From: Stratiformator vulcanicus
Lineage (GTDB): Bacteria; Planctomycetota; Planctomycetia; Planctomycetales; Planctomycetaceae
Assembly (NCBI RefSeq): GCF_007744515.1
Contig: NZ_CP036268.1
Coordinates: forward strand, 4,707,113 to 4,771,112
Direction of reading: 5' to 3'
DNA: 64,000 nucleotides
The notes under the pieces are model-generated. The model was not told the DNA's origin, did not search any database, and saw only the letters and a program-made list of their open reading frames with translations. Positions 10,131 to 19,831 of the stretch are shown piece after piece (the stretch's first letter is position 1; each line of letters opens with the position of its first letter). The position numbers and the translations under genes are program-made.

Positions 10131-10174
10131 CCTTCTTACGCAGGCCCAAACTTGTCAAAGCCGCCTCAAATAAA

Positions 10175-10204
10175 AAAGCCCACGCGTTGTGACGCGTGGG
10201 CTTT
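10175..10204 (-). terminator. Rho-independent terminator of glgB
   Basis: A perfect 13-bp stem (AAAGCCCACGCGT) with a 4-base loop. On the minus strand it is followed by a T-rich run (TTTTTTATTT). It lies 28 bases past the glgB stop. On the plus strand the run after the hairpin is short, so it mainly serves glgB. Confidence 0.9.
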
Positions 10205-10232
10205 GGTCGTTTATAAAATAGCGACTGTGGCG

Positions 10233-12278
10233 CTACTCACTCAGCTTGCGTCGCCCCGTCGGGACGGCGGAGGCGGCGGCTTTGGGGGTTGGCTTGGCCG
10301 AGATCGGGCGGAAGGCCACGATCGACAGTGGCGGCAGCGTGACGGCGATCGAGTGCTCTCGCCCGTGGCAGGGGACTTCTTCACTATAGACGCCCCCCTG
10401 GTTGCCCAAATTGGAGCCGCCGTAGATTTTGGCGTCGCTGTTAAGAACTTCTTTATAGAAGCCCGAGACCGGCACGCCGACGCGGTAGTCGTGCCGCGGC
10501 ACCGGTGTGAAGTTCAGGGCGACGATAATGTGCTCGACGCCGTCCGAACTGGTGCGGACGAACGCGTAGGTGCTGTTCTGAGCGTCGTCGGCTTGAATCC
10601 AACTGAAGCCGGTCGGATCGAAGTCGGCTTCGAACAGGGCGCGGTGCGTCTTATAGAAGTGGTTCAGGTCGCCGATGAACAGCCGCAGGCCGTCATGCTT
10701 CTCGTGCCCTAACAGGGCCCAGTCGAGTTCCGAGTCATGATTCCACTCGGTCCACTGGCCGAACTCGCAGCCCATGAAGAGCAGTTTCTTACCCGGCATC
10801 GTGTACTGATAGCCGTACATCATCCGCAGGTTGGCGAACTTCTGCCAATAGTCGCCGGGCATCTGCGAGAGCAGCGATTGCTTGCCGTGCACGACTTCAT
10901 CGTGCGAGAGCGGCAGCATGAAGTTCTCGGTGAAGGCGTAGACCATGCGGAACGACAACTCGTTCTGATGGTGCGTCCGGTGGATCGGTTCGCGGCGGAT
11001 GTAATGCAGGGTGTCGTTCATCCACCCCATGTCCCATTTGATGCTGAACCCGAGGCCGCCGTTGTAGACCGGGTGTGACACCCCACCCCACGACGTCGAT
11101 TCCTCCGCGATCGTCAATACGCCGGGGAACTGCCCGTGCAGTTCGACGTTCATGTCTTTGAGGAACTGGAGCGCTTCGAGGTTTTCGCGTCCTCCGAACT
11201 GGTTGGGAATCCACTCGCCGTCTTCGCGCGAATAGTCGAGGTAGAGCATCGAGGCGACGGCATCCACGCGGAGCCCGTCGATGTGATACTTGTCGATCCA
11301 GAAACGGGCGCTTGAGAGCAGGAAATCGCGGACTTCGTTTCGCCCGTAATTGAAGATCAGGGTGTTCCAGTCGGGATGGAAGCCCTTGCGCGGGTCGGAA
11401 TGCTCATACAGGCAGGTGCCGTCGAACCGGGCCAGCGAGTGCGCATCGGTCGGAAAGTGAGCCGGCACCCAATCCATGATCACGCCGATGCCGTTGCGGT
11501 GGCAATGATCGACGAAGTACATGAAGTCTTCGGGCGTGCCGAAGCGGCTCGTCGGCGCGAAGTACCCCGTGGCCTGATAGCCCCATGACCCGTCGAATGG
11601 ATATTCGGTCATGGGCATCAGTTCGAGGTGGGTGAAGCCCATCTCGTGGCAGTAATCGACGAGTTGCTTGGCGAGTTCGCGGTAGTTGAAGTATTTCGAC
11701 CCGTCTTCGGGACGTTTCCACGAAGCCAGATGCACCTCATAAACGGAGATCGGTCGCTCCAGCCAATTGGTGCTGGCGCGGCGGATCATCCAGTCGGAAT
11801 CGGTCCACTCGTAGCTGTCGATATCCCAGGCAACGCTCGCGGTTGCGGGCGGGCGTTCGCTGTAGAACGCGAGGGGGTCGGCCTTTTCGAGCGTTTCGCC
11901 CGTCTGGGTGCGGATCGCGTACTTGTACGCATCCCCCTGCCCGAAACCTTCAATGAAGCCGGACCACACGCCCGAGTCGCTTCCCCACAGAACGTCCTGC
12001 CCCGGGGTCCACCCGTTGGCATTGTGGATGAGCGAGACCTCGACGGCATTCGGCGCCCAGACGGCGAACCGGGTGCCCTGTGTTCCGTTGTGTTCGGTGA
12101 TATGCGCGCCAAGCCAATGATACATGGATGCGTTGCTTCCTCGGCGGAGTCGATCAAGTTCAGCGCGAAATCGCGCCAGCCGCGACGATGTCTCTTCCAG
12201 TGGCTTTGATTCTACCGTCCGCAACTGGCCACCGCGCCGCAACCGTGTCTCTCCTGATTGTGCCAAGGGGTGGGACAT
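10233..12278 (-). CDS. glgB: 1,4-alpha-glucan branching enzyme (GH13)
   Basis: Introduces alpha-1,6 branches into glycogen in the cytoplasm. A CBM48-type N-terminal domain ([16 protein letters not shown]) precedes the GH13 barrel. The nucleophile Asp is in GLRVDAVAS (about residue 339) and the acid Glu in LTIAEEST (about 392); the third Asp is in [13 protein letters not shown]-terminal all-beta domain ends the protein. I prefer the ATG at 12278 (GGAG 9 bases upstream) to an in-frame GTG at 12329; this gives 681 residues, normal for GlgB. No other glg genes are adjacent. A strong terminator follows. Divergent from the P450 gene. Confidence 0.96.
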   Translation of the reverse strand: MSHPLAQSGETRLRRGGQLRTVESKPLEETSSRLARFRAELDRLRRGSNASMYHWLGAHITEHNGTQGTRFAVWAPNAVEVSLIHNANGWTPGQDVLWGSDSGVWSGFIEGFGQGDAYKYAIRTQTGETLEKADPLAFYSERPPATASVAWDIDSYEWTDSDWMIRRASTNWLERPISVYEVHLASWKRPEDGSKYFNYRELAKQLVDYCHEMGFTHLELMPMTEYPFDGSWGYQATGYFAPTSRFGTPEDFMYFVDHCHRNGIGVIMDWVPAHFPTDAHSLARFDGTCLYEHSDPRKGFHPDWNTLIFNYGRNEVRDFLLSSARFWIDKYHIDGLRVDAVASMLYLDYSREDGEWIPNQFGGRENLEALQFLKDMNVELHGQFPGVLTIAEESTSWGGVSHPVYNGGLGFSIKWDMGWMNDTLHYIRREPIHRTHHQNELSFRMVYAFTENFMLPLSHDEVVHGKQSLLSQMPGDYWQKFANLRMMYGYQYTMPGKKLLFMGCEFGQWTEWNHDSELDWALLGHEKHDGLRLFIGDLNHFYKTHRALFEADFDPTGFSWIQADDAQNSTYAFVRTSSDGVEHIIVALNFTPVPRHDYRVGVPVSGFYKEVLNSDAKIYGGSNLGNQGGVYSEEVPCHGREHSIAVTLPPLSIVAFRPISAKPTPKAAASAVPTGRRKLSE

Positions 12279-12413
12279 CCGCCAAATCTCCACGAAGAGG
12301 ATTACGCCGAACAGCCGTGATCGAAGCACTTCGCGCGTCAGGGTCGGCCGTCTCTTGTCTTGATTTCGGCGTCGCAGCGAGTCGTTCTGTAGCGATTATT
12401 GAATTTAGGCAAA

Positions 12414-13991
12414 ATGAGCGGGCAAATCGGGCGACATCGATCACCTCCTGTGGCCATACAGTCACCAAACCTTGCTACGGCCGGGTTTGCCCCCGTTGAC
12501 CCAGTTTCTGAATTGAACTATCGCTTCGGATTCATGGATGGAACCCAGAGGATCGGAGCGGACGCGATGCGCAGTGTGGCCGAAGAAAACCTGCCGGTGA
12601 CGGTCGGAGATCTGCGAGATTTCCCCAAAGACCCGATCGCCTGCATGCGGGCCCTCCATGAGGAACATGGTGCGATCGCCGCGCTGCAGGACGAGGAGTC
12701 CGGCCAGCGCGTCACGTTCGTGTTCAGCCCCGAACACAACAAGACGGTGCTATCGGATGCGAAGCGGTTCCAGTCGCGATTCTTCACGCTTCGCGGTTCG
12801 AAGCGGTCTTCTCAGCGGCGGGTGACATCGGGGCTGCTGTCGATGAACGGCGACCAGCATCGCCGACATCGCCGAATGGTTAAGACACCGTTCTCCAAGC
12901 CGGTCCTCCCCGACTATCAGCCCGCCATTTCAGGCCTGGTTCGGGAGCTTCTCGACTCGTGGTCAGTCGGTGACGTTCGCGACATCCACCACGAGATGAA
13001 CTCGTTCATGCTGCGGGTGACCAGCGCGATTCTGTTCGGTCTCGACGACCCCGACCTCGCTTTCGAAACCGGCCACCTGATCGACGAATGGGTCCACAAG
13101 AACCACGAAGTCGGCGTGACCGCCTTTATCGCCGATACCGACATCAGTGCCCAATACGACAACCTGCTCGACATGGCCAAGCAGCTCGAGCACAACGTCA
13201 CGACGATGCTCCAGCGGCGTCGGCAAAGTAAACCCGGCCCCGACGTGCTGAGCCTGCTCATTCAGGCCCGCGACGCCCAAGGGTCCATCAGCAGCGAGGA
13301 ATTGATCGGCCACGTCGCCCTCCTCTTTGGCGCAGCCCACTTAACAACCGCCCATTCGCTGACATGGACGCTGCTGCTGCTCGCGCAGCACCCGTCGGTC
13401 ATGGCGGACGTGTTCGAAGAAATTGATTCGGGCATCGACGCAGACTTACCCACGCAGGAACAGACCGAGCGCCTGCCGCTGATGGAGAAAGCGATCAAAG
13501 AGAGCATGCGGTGCCTGCCCGCCTCCTCATACTCGCAACGGATCACCGCAGAGCCGGTCGAACTCGGCCCGCTCACGCTCGGCTGCGGCTCGCCCGTCGT
13601 GTTCAGTCAGTACATCACCCATCATCGCAGCGATCTGTTCAAAGCCCCCGACGAATTTCGCCCCGGACGCTGGGAATGGATTTCACCGGGCCCATACGAG
13701 TACCTGCCGTTCGGCTCCGGACCGCGGATGTGCCTCGGGGCCGGAATGGCCATGACGATCTTGAAGACGACACTGCCGGCGATCCTGAAGAAATTTCGCG
13801 TTTCGATGGTCCCCGGCAGCAGGGTCGACGCTCGTGTCATCTCAACAATGCTCGGGCCGACGACGCCCGTCCCGATGCTTCTGTCCGAGCCGGACGGAAA
13901 GTTCGAGGCCCAACCGATCTCAGGGACAGTCCTCGACCTCGTCGATTTTCACGAGATGCCCACGGCGGACGAGGCCAGCCAAGCGGCGTGA
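12414..13991 (+). CDS. Cytochrome P450
   Basis: Haem-thiolate monooxygenase, substrate unknown. The I-helix oxygen-activation motif appears as GAAHLTTAHS, the ExxR pair as KESMR, and the haem-binding loop as FGSGPRMCLGAG with the Cys at about residue 440. It has no membrane anchor, so it is a soluble bacterial type. Start uncertain: the ATG at 12414 gives 525 residues with a poorly structured N-terminus, while ATGs at 12534 and 12567 (GGAG 8 bases upstream of the latter) would give a more typical 475-485 residues. No ferredoxin or reductase gene is next to it. Divergent from glgB across about 135 bases. Confidence 0.93.
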   Translation: MSGQIGRHRSPPVAIQSPNLATAGFAPVDPVSELNYRFGFMDGTQRIGADAMRSVAEENLPVTVGDLRDFPKDPIACMRALHEEHGAIAALQDEESGQRVTFVFSPEHNKTVLSDAKRFQSRFFTLRGSKRSSQRRVTSGLLSMNGDQHRRHRRMVKTPFSKPVLPDYQPAISGLVRELLDSWSVGDVRDIHHEMNSFMLRVTSAILFGLDDPDLAFETGHLIDEWVHKNHEVGVTAFIADTDISAQYDNLLDMAKQLEHNVTTMLQRRRQSKPGPDVLSLLIQARDAQGSISSEELIGHVALLFGAAHLTTAHSLTWTLLLLAQHPSVMADVFEEIDSGIDADLPTQEQTERLPLMEKAIKESMRCLPASSYSQRITAEPVELGPLTLGCGSPVVFSQYITHHRSDLFKAPDEFRPGRWEWISPGPYEYLPFGSGPRMCLGAGMAMTILKTTLPAILKKFRVSMVPGSRVDARVISTMLGPTTPVPMLLSEPDGKFEAQPISGTVLDLVDFHEMPTADEASQAA

Positions 13992-14078
13992 TCGCCTCGC
14001 CGCGAACACACCGGCGTCCAAGAGAAGTGGTCCGAACCGATCTTTCATGCCGCTTGTCGGGTGACGAAGCGAGCCGCC

Positions 14079-14417
14079 CTATGATTTCGGCTTCGGGTCC
14101 GCCTTCGAATCGGGCTGAGGCTTCGATTTCGATTCCGGTTTTTGCTTCCGATCGGGCTTCGGGTCAGATTTCCGCCGGGGATCGGACTTTCGCTCTTCTT
14201 CCTTCATGTCGAGCAATTGCCGCGTGCGTTTGGCCGTGCGAAAGGCGAGCACGATCCCGTAGACGCAGATGAGGGCAAAGAACAGATAGCCGACCTTCCA
14301 AGTCGGATTCGGCACAATCGCCGCATTGCGCAGCGACGCACCAATGCCGAAGAGCATCGCGACCGCAATCGCGCCGTAGCCGATCGTGACGATTATTTTC
14401 CAGGTTTTGAAATTCAT
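14079..14417 (-). CDS. Small membrane protein with charged Lys/Asp-Pro tail
   Basis: Unrecognised 112-residue protein. Two hydrophobic segments (about residues 9-27 and 42-59) are followed by a strongly charged tail from about residue 65. The tail repeats short DPK/DPR units (KSDPRRKSDPKPDRKQKP), so it is probably disordered. The tail is most likely cytoplasmic by the positive-inside rule. Convergent with the P450 gene; no operon partner. The low-complexity tail could inflate coding potential, but the membrane segments argue for a real gene. Confidence 0.6.
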   Translation of the reverse strand: MNFKTWKIIVTIGYGAIAVAMLFGIGASLRNAAIVPNPTWKVGYLFFALICVYGIVLAFRTAKRTRQLLDMKEEERKSDPRRKSDPKPDRKQKPESKSKPQPDSKADPKPKS

Positions 14418-14540
14418 CCGGGTGGCTCGGCTCGCATCGGACAGCGGGAGCGGTCGGCAACCTTTCGTGACCGCTCACTCGGGAATACAGTAACCGACCG
14501 GTCGATCGCAAGAGTGTGACGAGAGTTAAGCCAAGACAAA

Positions 14541-14600
14541 GCCGCGCAACGCACAGCTAACCCGCGTAACGCACAGCCAAGCTGCGTGACGCAGCCACGG
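14541..14600. repeat. Three 20-bp tandem repeats upstream of pheT
   Basis: Units at 14541-14560, 14561-14580 and 14581-14600 share the pattern GC(C)GCGYAACGCACAGC, the third being the most degenerate. They end 8 bases before the pheT ATG at 14609, so they form its 5' leader and overlap the place where a ribosome site should be. Confidence 0.7.
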
Positions 14601-14608
14601 AGCATGGA

Positions 14609-16633
14609 ATGATTGTCAGTCGTGAATGGTTGTCCGAATACGTCGACGTGGACATGCCGGTTGAGGAATTGACCGACCGGCTGACGTTCTCGGGCCTCAA
14701 TCTCGAAGGGGTCGAAGAAGTCGGCGATGACGTCGCGATCGACCTCGAAGTCACCAGCAATCGCCCCGACTGCCTCGGCCACATCGGCGTCGCCCGCGAG
14801 ATCGCCGTCCTCTACCAAATCGAACTGAAGCTCCCGCAGGCCGAGCCGCCCGCCTCCGACGAACAGACATCGGACGTCACTTCCGTCGAGATTCAGTGCC
14901 CCGACCTCTGCCCGCGCTACAACGCCCGCATCATCCGCGGCATCAAGGTCGGCCCCAGCCCCGATTGGCTCGTGCGTCGGCTCGAATCCGTTGGTATCAA
15001 ATCGGTCAACAACGTCGTCGATGCGACCAACTATGTGATGCTGGAGACCGGCCAGCCGTTCCACGCTTTCGATCTCGCCAAGTTGAAGGAGGGCCGCATC
15101 GTCGTCCGCCGGGCAGCCAAACGCGAGAAGATCGAAGCGATCGATCACCAGACGTACGAACTCTCCGAAGAGATGTGCGTCATCGCCGATGCCGAGCGAC
15201 CGGTCGCCGTCGCCGGCGTGATGGGCGGCTTCGATAGCGAAATCTCTAAGGGCACCACCGACATCCTGCTGGAGACGGCCCAGTTCGTTCCGCTTACGGT
15301 CCGCGGCACCGCCCGCAAGCTGAAGCTCTTCAGCCCGTCGCAGTTCCGGTTCGAGCGACTTGTCGATGCCACCCAGCTCGACTGGAACAGCCGCCGTTGC
15401 GCGGAGGTGATCCTCGACGTCGCCGGCGGGACTCTTTGTGCCGGTTCGGTCCACGCGGGCGAGGAAATTCCCACATCGCGCGAGCCGGTCGAGATGCGGT
15501 TCGGCCAGATTCCCCGGCTGCTCGGGATCGACATCGCCCCTGCAGAAGCAGTCAAAATATTGGAGCGCCTCGGCCTCAAGGTCGCAGGCAAAGTCACGGA
15601 CGAGAAAGCAGCCTTTGTTCCCCCAAGCTGGCGGCCCGACCTCACGCGCGAGTGCGACCTGATCGAAGAGGTCGCTCGTATTTACGGATACGACGAGATC
15701 CCGGATGACGCAAATATTCCGGTTGAAGTGCCGACGTTGCCGAAGGCCGATGCCGTCCGGCAGCGAATGCGGGCGGTCCTCAATGGAGCCGGGCTCTCCG
15801 AAGCGATCACGATCACATTCATCAGCGAAGACCAGCAGGCGCTATTCGACCCGTACGCGGGCCAAGAGCCGCTGCGTGTTGACCATTCAAGCCGTCGGCA
15901 CGAGCACATCCTCCGCCGCAGCCTCGTGCCGAGCCTGCTGATGTGCCGCCGCGAGAACGAACGTCACGGCACCGCCAACGCCGAGTTGTTCGAGATCGCG
16001 AAGACGTTTCTCGAAGCCTCACCCGGCAAGCCGTCGGCCGAACCGATGGTGGTTTCGGGGGTGACCGGTCGCGAGTTCGGCGATGTGAAGGGCATTGTCG
16101 AGTCGCTCGTCGAAGACCTCTGCCCCGACGCCGTGATCACCGCGCGCCCGGCGAAGCTGGACGCCTTCGCCGAGGGCCGGGCGGCGGAGCTGTCTCTCGG
16201 CGACACGCCCCTCGGCTGGGTCGGCGAACTCGATACGAACGTCTTGGAGTCGCCCACCCTCGACCTCCGCGGGGCCGCCTCGGCATTCGAATTGTTCGTC
16301 GACCCGCTCGTGGAGCGCGCAACGCTTCAGCGGACGTTCGAGCCAATCCCGCAGTTTCCGGCCGTCGAGCGCGACATTAATTTCATGCTCGCTGAACCGG
16401 TCACGTGGGAGAAGCTCTCCAACGTCGCCCTCGCCGCGGGGGGCGAATTGGTCGAGTCGGTCGAGTTCGCCAGCCAGTTCCGCGGCAAGCAGCTCGGCCC
16501 GAACAAGAAGTCCTACGTGATGCGGCTCGTCTTCCGCTCGCCCGAGGGCACCCTCACCGGCGATGAGGTCGACAAAGTCCAACAACAAATCGTCTCCGCC
16601 TGCGAACAGCAATGCGAAGCCGTCCAGCGATGA
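14609..16633 (+). CDS. pheT: Phenylalanine-tRNA ligase beta subunit
   Basis: Beta subunit of the (alpha-beta)2 enzyme that charges tRNA-Phe. The protein begins MIVSREWLSEYVDVDMPVEE, then has B3/B4 editing-domain blocks (NNVVDATNYVMLETGQPFHAFD, GVMGGFDSEI), B5 (WRPDLTRECDLIEEVARIYGYD), a catalytic-like core, and a C-terminal anticodon-binding FDX domain (FPAVERDINF). It has 674 residues and lacks the N-terminal EMAP-type tRNA-binding domain of the ~800-residue E. coli form, so it is the short type. pheS is not adjacent. The stop overlaps the next gene's ATG (ATGA). Confidence 0.96.
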   Translation: MIVSREWLSEYVDVDMPVEELTDRLTFSGLNLEGVEEVGDDVAIDLEVTSNRPDCLGHIGVAREIAVLYQIELKLPQAEPPASDEQTSDVTSVEIQCPDLCPRYNARIIRGIKVGPSPDWLVRRLESVGIKSVNNVVDATNYVMLETGQPFHAFDLAKLKEGRIVVRRAAKREKIEAIDHQTYELSEEMCVIADAERPVAVAGVMGGFDSEISKGTTDILLETAQFVPLTVRGTARKLKLFSPSQFRFERLVDATQLDWNSRRCAEVILDVAGGTLCAGSVHAGEEIPTSREPVEMRFGQIPRLLGIDIAPAEAVKILERLGLKVAGKVTDEKAAFVPPSWRPDLTRECDLIEEVARIYGYDEIPDDANIPVEVPTLPKADAVRQRMRAVLNGAGLSEAITITFISEDQQALFDPYAGQEPLRVDHSSRRHEHILRRSLVPSLLMCRRENERHGTANAELFEIAKTFLEASPGKPSAEPMVVSGVTGREFGDVKGIVESLVEDLCPDAVITARPAKLDAFAEGRAAELSLGDTPLGWVGELDTNVLESPTLDLRGAASAFELFVDPLVERATLQRTFEPIPQFPAVERDINFMLAEPVTWEKLSNVALAAGGELVESVEFASQFRGKQLGPNKKSYVMRLVFRSPEGTLTGDEVDKVQQQIVSACEQQCEAVQR

Positions 16634-17181
16634 GCGCGACAAACACAAACCCGCAGCGCAAAGAAGTAACGCCCCCGAGCACAAGCCCGCAGCGCAAGCA
16701 AGGGACCACACGGGTGACCCTTACCGAAACCAACGACGCCGATTTCTGTACGCCCCCAGCGAATCTGACACCACCATTTCAGCCAAGAATGTTCAACGGG
16801 CGTTGCAAAATCTTCCTTACAATTGGAATCATTTCTCTGCTGCTCTCTTCGCTACCGTGGCTCGGCTATGGACGAGGCGCATTTGTCGTTCCCGGGTGGG
16901 ACATTCATCTACCGACTCTATCACTAACAAGGGAGCATATGGTCCCTTTCGGCGAAGTCCTGACCGCAATTCTTGAATTGCCATTAACGCTGCTGAGCAT
17001 TATCCGCCCGCTGGATTACTTTATTTACTTTCAAGGTGAAGGAGTGCGAACCGCACGACCGTTTACAATTTTCTTGTTCTGGCACTTATGCGGAGTGACG
17101 TTCGTTTGGCTATCGGTTCGGCCTTTAGTTTTTCCCGCAATTTACGGTCACCGTGAGAACTTCGATCTCAGGTCCAATTGA
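16630..17181 (+). CDS. Membrane protein with repeat-encoded N-terminus
   Basis: Unrecognised protein of 183 residues. The ATG at 16630 overlaps the pheT stop and its stop overlaps the dus start, so it is placed as the middle gene of a coupled set. Hydrophobic segments lie at about residues 60-77, 105-125 and 140-165. The first 40 residues contain NPQRKEV and TSPQRKQGTTR, encoded by one degenerate and one good half-copy of the family B palindrome (16645-16663 and 16681-16706). A later ATG at 16789 (MFNGRCKIFLTIGIISLLL) would skip the repeat and start near the first membrane segment. Which start is used decides whether the repeat is translated. Confidence 0.65.
   Translation: MSATNTNPQRKEVTPPSTSPQRKQGTTRVTLTETNDADFCTPPANLTPPFQPRMFNGRCKIFLTIGIISLLLSSLPWLGYGRGAFVVPGWDIHLPTLSLTREHMVPFGEVLTAILELPLTLLSIIRPLDYFIYFQGEGVRTARPFTIFLFWHLCGVTFVWLSVRPLVFPAIYGHRENFDLRSN
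16645..16706 (+). repeat. Two direct half-copies of family B palindrome
   Basis: 16681-16706 reads ACAAGCCCGCAGCGCAAGCA followed by AGGGAC, a match to the arm of the 96-bp elements. 16645-16663 is a shorter, degenerate copy in the same direction. They lie directly after pheT, inside the next reading frame. Confidence 0.8.
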
Positions 17182-18314
17182 TGTCCGATATTCATACTAA
17201 GTACAGCGAAGACTTGGCCCCGAGCAGACTGAATGATTTGTCCGAAGTTCCCTACCCCACCGGCCCTGTCCACTACGGCCCGCTCGAACTCCCCACGCGC
17301 TATCACCTCTCCCCCCTCGCGGGCTACACGAACCTCCCGTTCCGACGGATCGTCCGCGAACTCGGCGGCGTGGGCCTCGGCACGACCGACCTCGTCAACG
17401 CCCGCGGCCTCTTGGAAGGCAGCAATAAAACTTGGGAGTTGATCGAAACCTGCCCCGAGGACCGGCCCTTTGCCGTGCAGATCTTCGGCAACGACCCCGC
17501 CCGCATGGCCGAAGCCGCGCAGCTCCTTGAAAGCCGCGGCGTCGACTCGATCGACATTAATATGGGCTGCCCCGTCGACCGCATCACCAAGGTCGGGGCC
17601 GGGTCGAAATTAATGTGTGATGATCCGAATTCAACAGTGAACCTCGTCCGCACCGTAGTTGAAGCCGTTCAGATTCCCGTCACCGTCAAGATGCGGCTCG
17701 GCTGGGATTCAAAGCAACTCACCGCCCCCAAGTTCGCCCGTGAGTTCGAACAGGTCGGCGTCGCCGCCGTCGCGATCCATGGCCGCACCCGCGCTCAAGG
17801 CTTCTCCGGCGAGGTCGACCGCACCGGCATACAAAAGGTAGTAGAAGCGGTCGAGTGCATCCCCGTCGTGGGCAACGGCGATATTAGGAATGTTGAGGAT
17901 GCACTCGCGATGTTCCGCGAGACCGGTTGCGACATCGTCTCGATGGGACGCGGCGCCCTGGCCAACCCGTGGATCTTCCGGCAACTCGTCGAGTGGGAGA
18001 CGACCGGCACTTACTCCCCCGCCGGCACCTTCGACGACCGCCTCGGGCTTTTAAGAAAACAGCTCGGCTATTTAATGGAGCGGTTCGAGCCGGAGAAAGC
18101 GATCGTCCGCTTCCGCAAGATGGCCCACTGGTATTTAAAGTCGATGCGCGTCCGCGCCCCGCACCGCCATCAGTATCAAGTCGCCAAAACCCTCAAAGAA
18201 GTCGAAGCCGCCCTCGCCGCCATCAGCACCGCAGGCCCCGTCGGCGGCACACGGAACGGCTTACTGCCCGACATGCACGTGCCGGTACCGTCCGGGCCGG
18301 TGGAGCGGTGGTGA
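17181..18314 (+). CDS. dus: tRNA-dihydrouridine synthase
   Basis: FMN-dependent enzyme that reduces uridine to dihydrouridine in the tRNA D-loop. The TIM-barrel start is PLAGYTNLPFRRIVRE; the catalytic Cys lies in INMGCPVDRI; phosphate-binding residues lie in IHGRTRAQGFSG and GNGDIRN; the terminal helical domain carries KMAHWYLKSMR. DusB-like by order and spacing. I use the ATG at 17181, which overlaps the previous stop (TGATG), rather than the TTG three bases upstream. Length 377, slightly long for Dus because of an N-terminal extension of about 30 residues. Confidence 0.95.
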   Translation: MSDIHTKYSEDLAPSRLNDLSEVPYPTGPVHYGPLELPTRYHLSPLAGYTNLPFRRIVRELGGVGLGTTDLVNARGLLEGSNKTWELIETCPEDRPFAVQIFGNDPARMAEAAQLLESRGVDSIDINMGCPVDRITKVGAGSKLMCDDPNSTVNLVRTVVEAVQIPVTVKMRLGWDSKQLTAPKFAREFEQVGVAAVAIHGRTRAQGFSGEVDRTGIQKVVEAVECIPVVGNGDIRNVEDALAMFRETGCDIVSMGRGALANPWIFRQLVEWETTGTYSPAGTFDDRLGLLRKQLGYLMERFEPEKAIVRFRKMAHWYLKSMRVRAPHRHQYQVAKTLKEVEAALAAISTAGPVGGTRNGLLPDMHVPVPSGPVERW

Positions 18315-18798
18315 GAGACGAATCGACGCTTCCGACTGCCGTTCGCGATGTATAATTAACGGGATCAACGCCGAAAGAGTTCTGATGGCATAGCCGACGG
18401 TAAGGAGCAAGTCGCGTTTGAGCCGTACTTCACACTAATTAAGAATCCGCCGCCATGCGCATGCCCCTGATCCAGTAGTCGCCGGAGTTGAATCCGCCGA
18501 TCGGGCCGCGTTCACAGCTCGCACTATTTATTAATCGTACCATTCCGACAGACCATTCCTCGTCACCTCTTAACAATTGGGAGTAATCAAGCATGGTTTT
18601 CGCCGATTTACTCCGAGCGAGCGCTTGCAGCGAGCGACACTTGTGTTGGATGCGGCCAAGTCACAGGCTGACCTGCGAAGCAATCTCAGCGATTTCGGCG
18701 ATGCCTTGACGAAGAGCCCTTCCTCGCAGATTCCATTTAGGTCCATCCGATCGCCGCACCAGGCCGACACTTTGTCTCATTCACCGGGAGATACTTTG
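18315..18798. other. Intergenic region dus / esterase with possible gene remnant
   Basis: 484 bases. An open plus-strand frame from 18577 runs into the esterase, but it starts with TTG and adds 74 unrecognised residues before the signal peptide, so I do not count it. On the minus strand, a frame ending at about 18446 reads ...EEWSVGMVRLINSAS and then GGFNSGDYWIRGMRMAADS; it looks protein-like but has no good start and is cut by a stop about 75 codons upstream. It may be the remnant of a gene. No tRNA or terminator was seen. Confidence 0.4.
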
Positions 18799-19725
18799 AT
18801 GCAAAAATCACAGCCTTTTCTACTCGCGGCATGTTTTGCCCTGCTCGCAACTGCGACCGGAAACGGCGAAGACGCTCCGCGGTCTGTTCGCGAATACAAG
18901 GTGCATCAGGGGTTGAGGTATCCCACGGCGGAGCCGAGGCTCAAGCTCGACCTGTACGTCCCGCTCGACGCGGCTGAGCCGATGCCCTGCGTCGTTGTGA
19001 TTCAAGGCGGAGGGTTCAAGCCGCAGACCGGCCAGCGATTTCGTCCCATGGCCGAACACCTCGCAGAGCACGGGTTTGCCGCGGCACTGATCTCTTATCG
19101 GGGCCGACCGAAGCACACCTATCGGGAGACCATGGCCGATGTCGAAGCCGCTGTTCGCTTCATCCGCGAGATCAGCGACGAATACGGCATCGACCCCGAT
19201 CGAATCGGAGCGATGGGACGATCCGCGGGCGCGACGCTGGCGGTACTCTTAGCCGTCACGCCTGAGAAGAACGAAGGTCGACAGGCGGGCAACGACGAAC
19301 CGTATCCAGCACGCATTCAAGCGGCCGTCGGCATCGCGGGCGTCTACGATTTCGTCGGCCGGTTCGTCGACCGGGAGCAGATCGCGATTCAGCCCAACCT
19401 CGACACCAAACTCGTCACGAACGGGGAATGGATCGGCTCCACCTACGCGCCGACGGACAAGGACTGGCTGAGGGCATCGGCGATCAATCATGTCGACGCC
19501 GAGGACCCGCCGATTCTGCTGCTGCACAGCAAGAACGATCGCACCGTCCCGTGGCAGCAGTCGCAGAGAATGCACGCGGAACTGGCAAAAGCCGGTGGTT
19601 CTGCTGAACTTGAAATCAGCGACAACGGCGGACACTCCGGCCCTCGAAATTCGAAGACCAAGATGGTCGCGTTCTTCGAAAAGATGCTCGGCGAACGCGG
19701 CAGTTCGCCGGCACCTGTGGAGTGA
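18799..19725 (+). CDS. Secreted alpha/beta-hydrolase (esterase/acetyl-xylan-esterase-like)
   Basis: Probable exported esterase. The ATG at 18799 has GGGAG 8 bases upstream and begins MQKSQPFLLAACFALLATAT, a signal peptide with likely cleavage near GNGEDA. The oxyanion region reads VVIQGGGFKPQ, the nucleophile elbow GRSAGA, then the acid HSKNDRTVP and the His in NGGHSGP, giving a full Ser-Asp-His set. The BD-FAE/dienelactone hydrolase-like subgroup is common in Planctomycetota next to sulfatases. Substrate unknown. Stands alone. Confidence 0.9.
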   Translation: MQKSQPFLLAACFALLATATGNGEDAPRSVREYKVHQGLRYPTAEPRLKLDLYVPLDAAEPMPCVVVIQGGGFKPQTGQRFRPMAEHLAEHGFAAALISYRGRPKHTYRETMADVEAAVRFIREISDEYGIDPDRIGAMGRSAGATLAVLLAVTPEKNEGRQAGNDEPYPARIQAAVGIAGVYDFVGRFVDREQIAIQPNLDTKLVTNGEWIGSTYAPTDKDWLRASAINHVDAEDPPILLLHSKNDRTVPWQQSQRMHAELAKAGGSAELEISDNGGHSGPRNSKTKMVAFFEKMLGERGSSPAPVE

Positions 19726-19831
19726 AATCTCAGAAAGAATTTCCTGACCGGCTGTAACACCTCCCGAGCCCCGTCGCTTCCCTGTGTATCGGGAAGACAA
19801 ACAACTCAAAACCTAAGACGGGACACGAATC

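Noticed and set aside
10152-12209. Several long plus-strand frames opposite glgB
   Set aside because: They are antisense shadows of a clear GH13 gene; no start signal or family features.
14541-14600. CRISPR-like array
   Set aside because: The units are contiguous with no spacers, and no cas genes are present.
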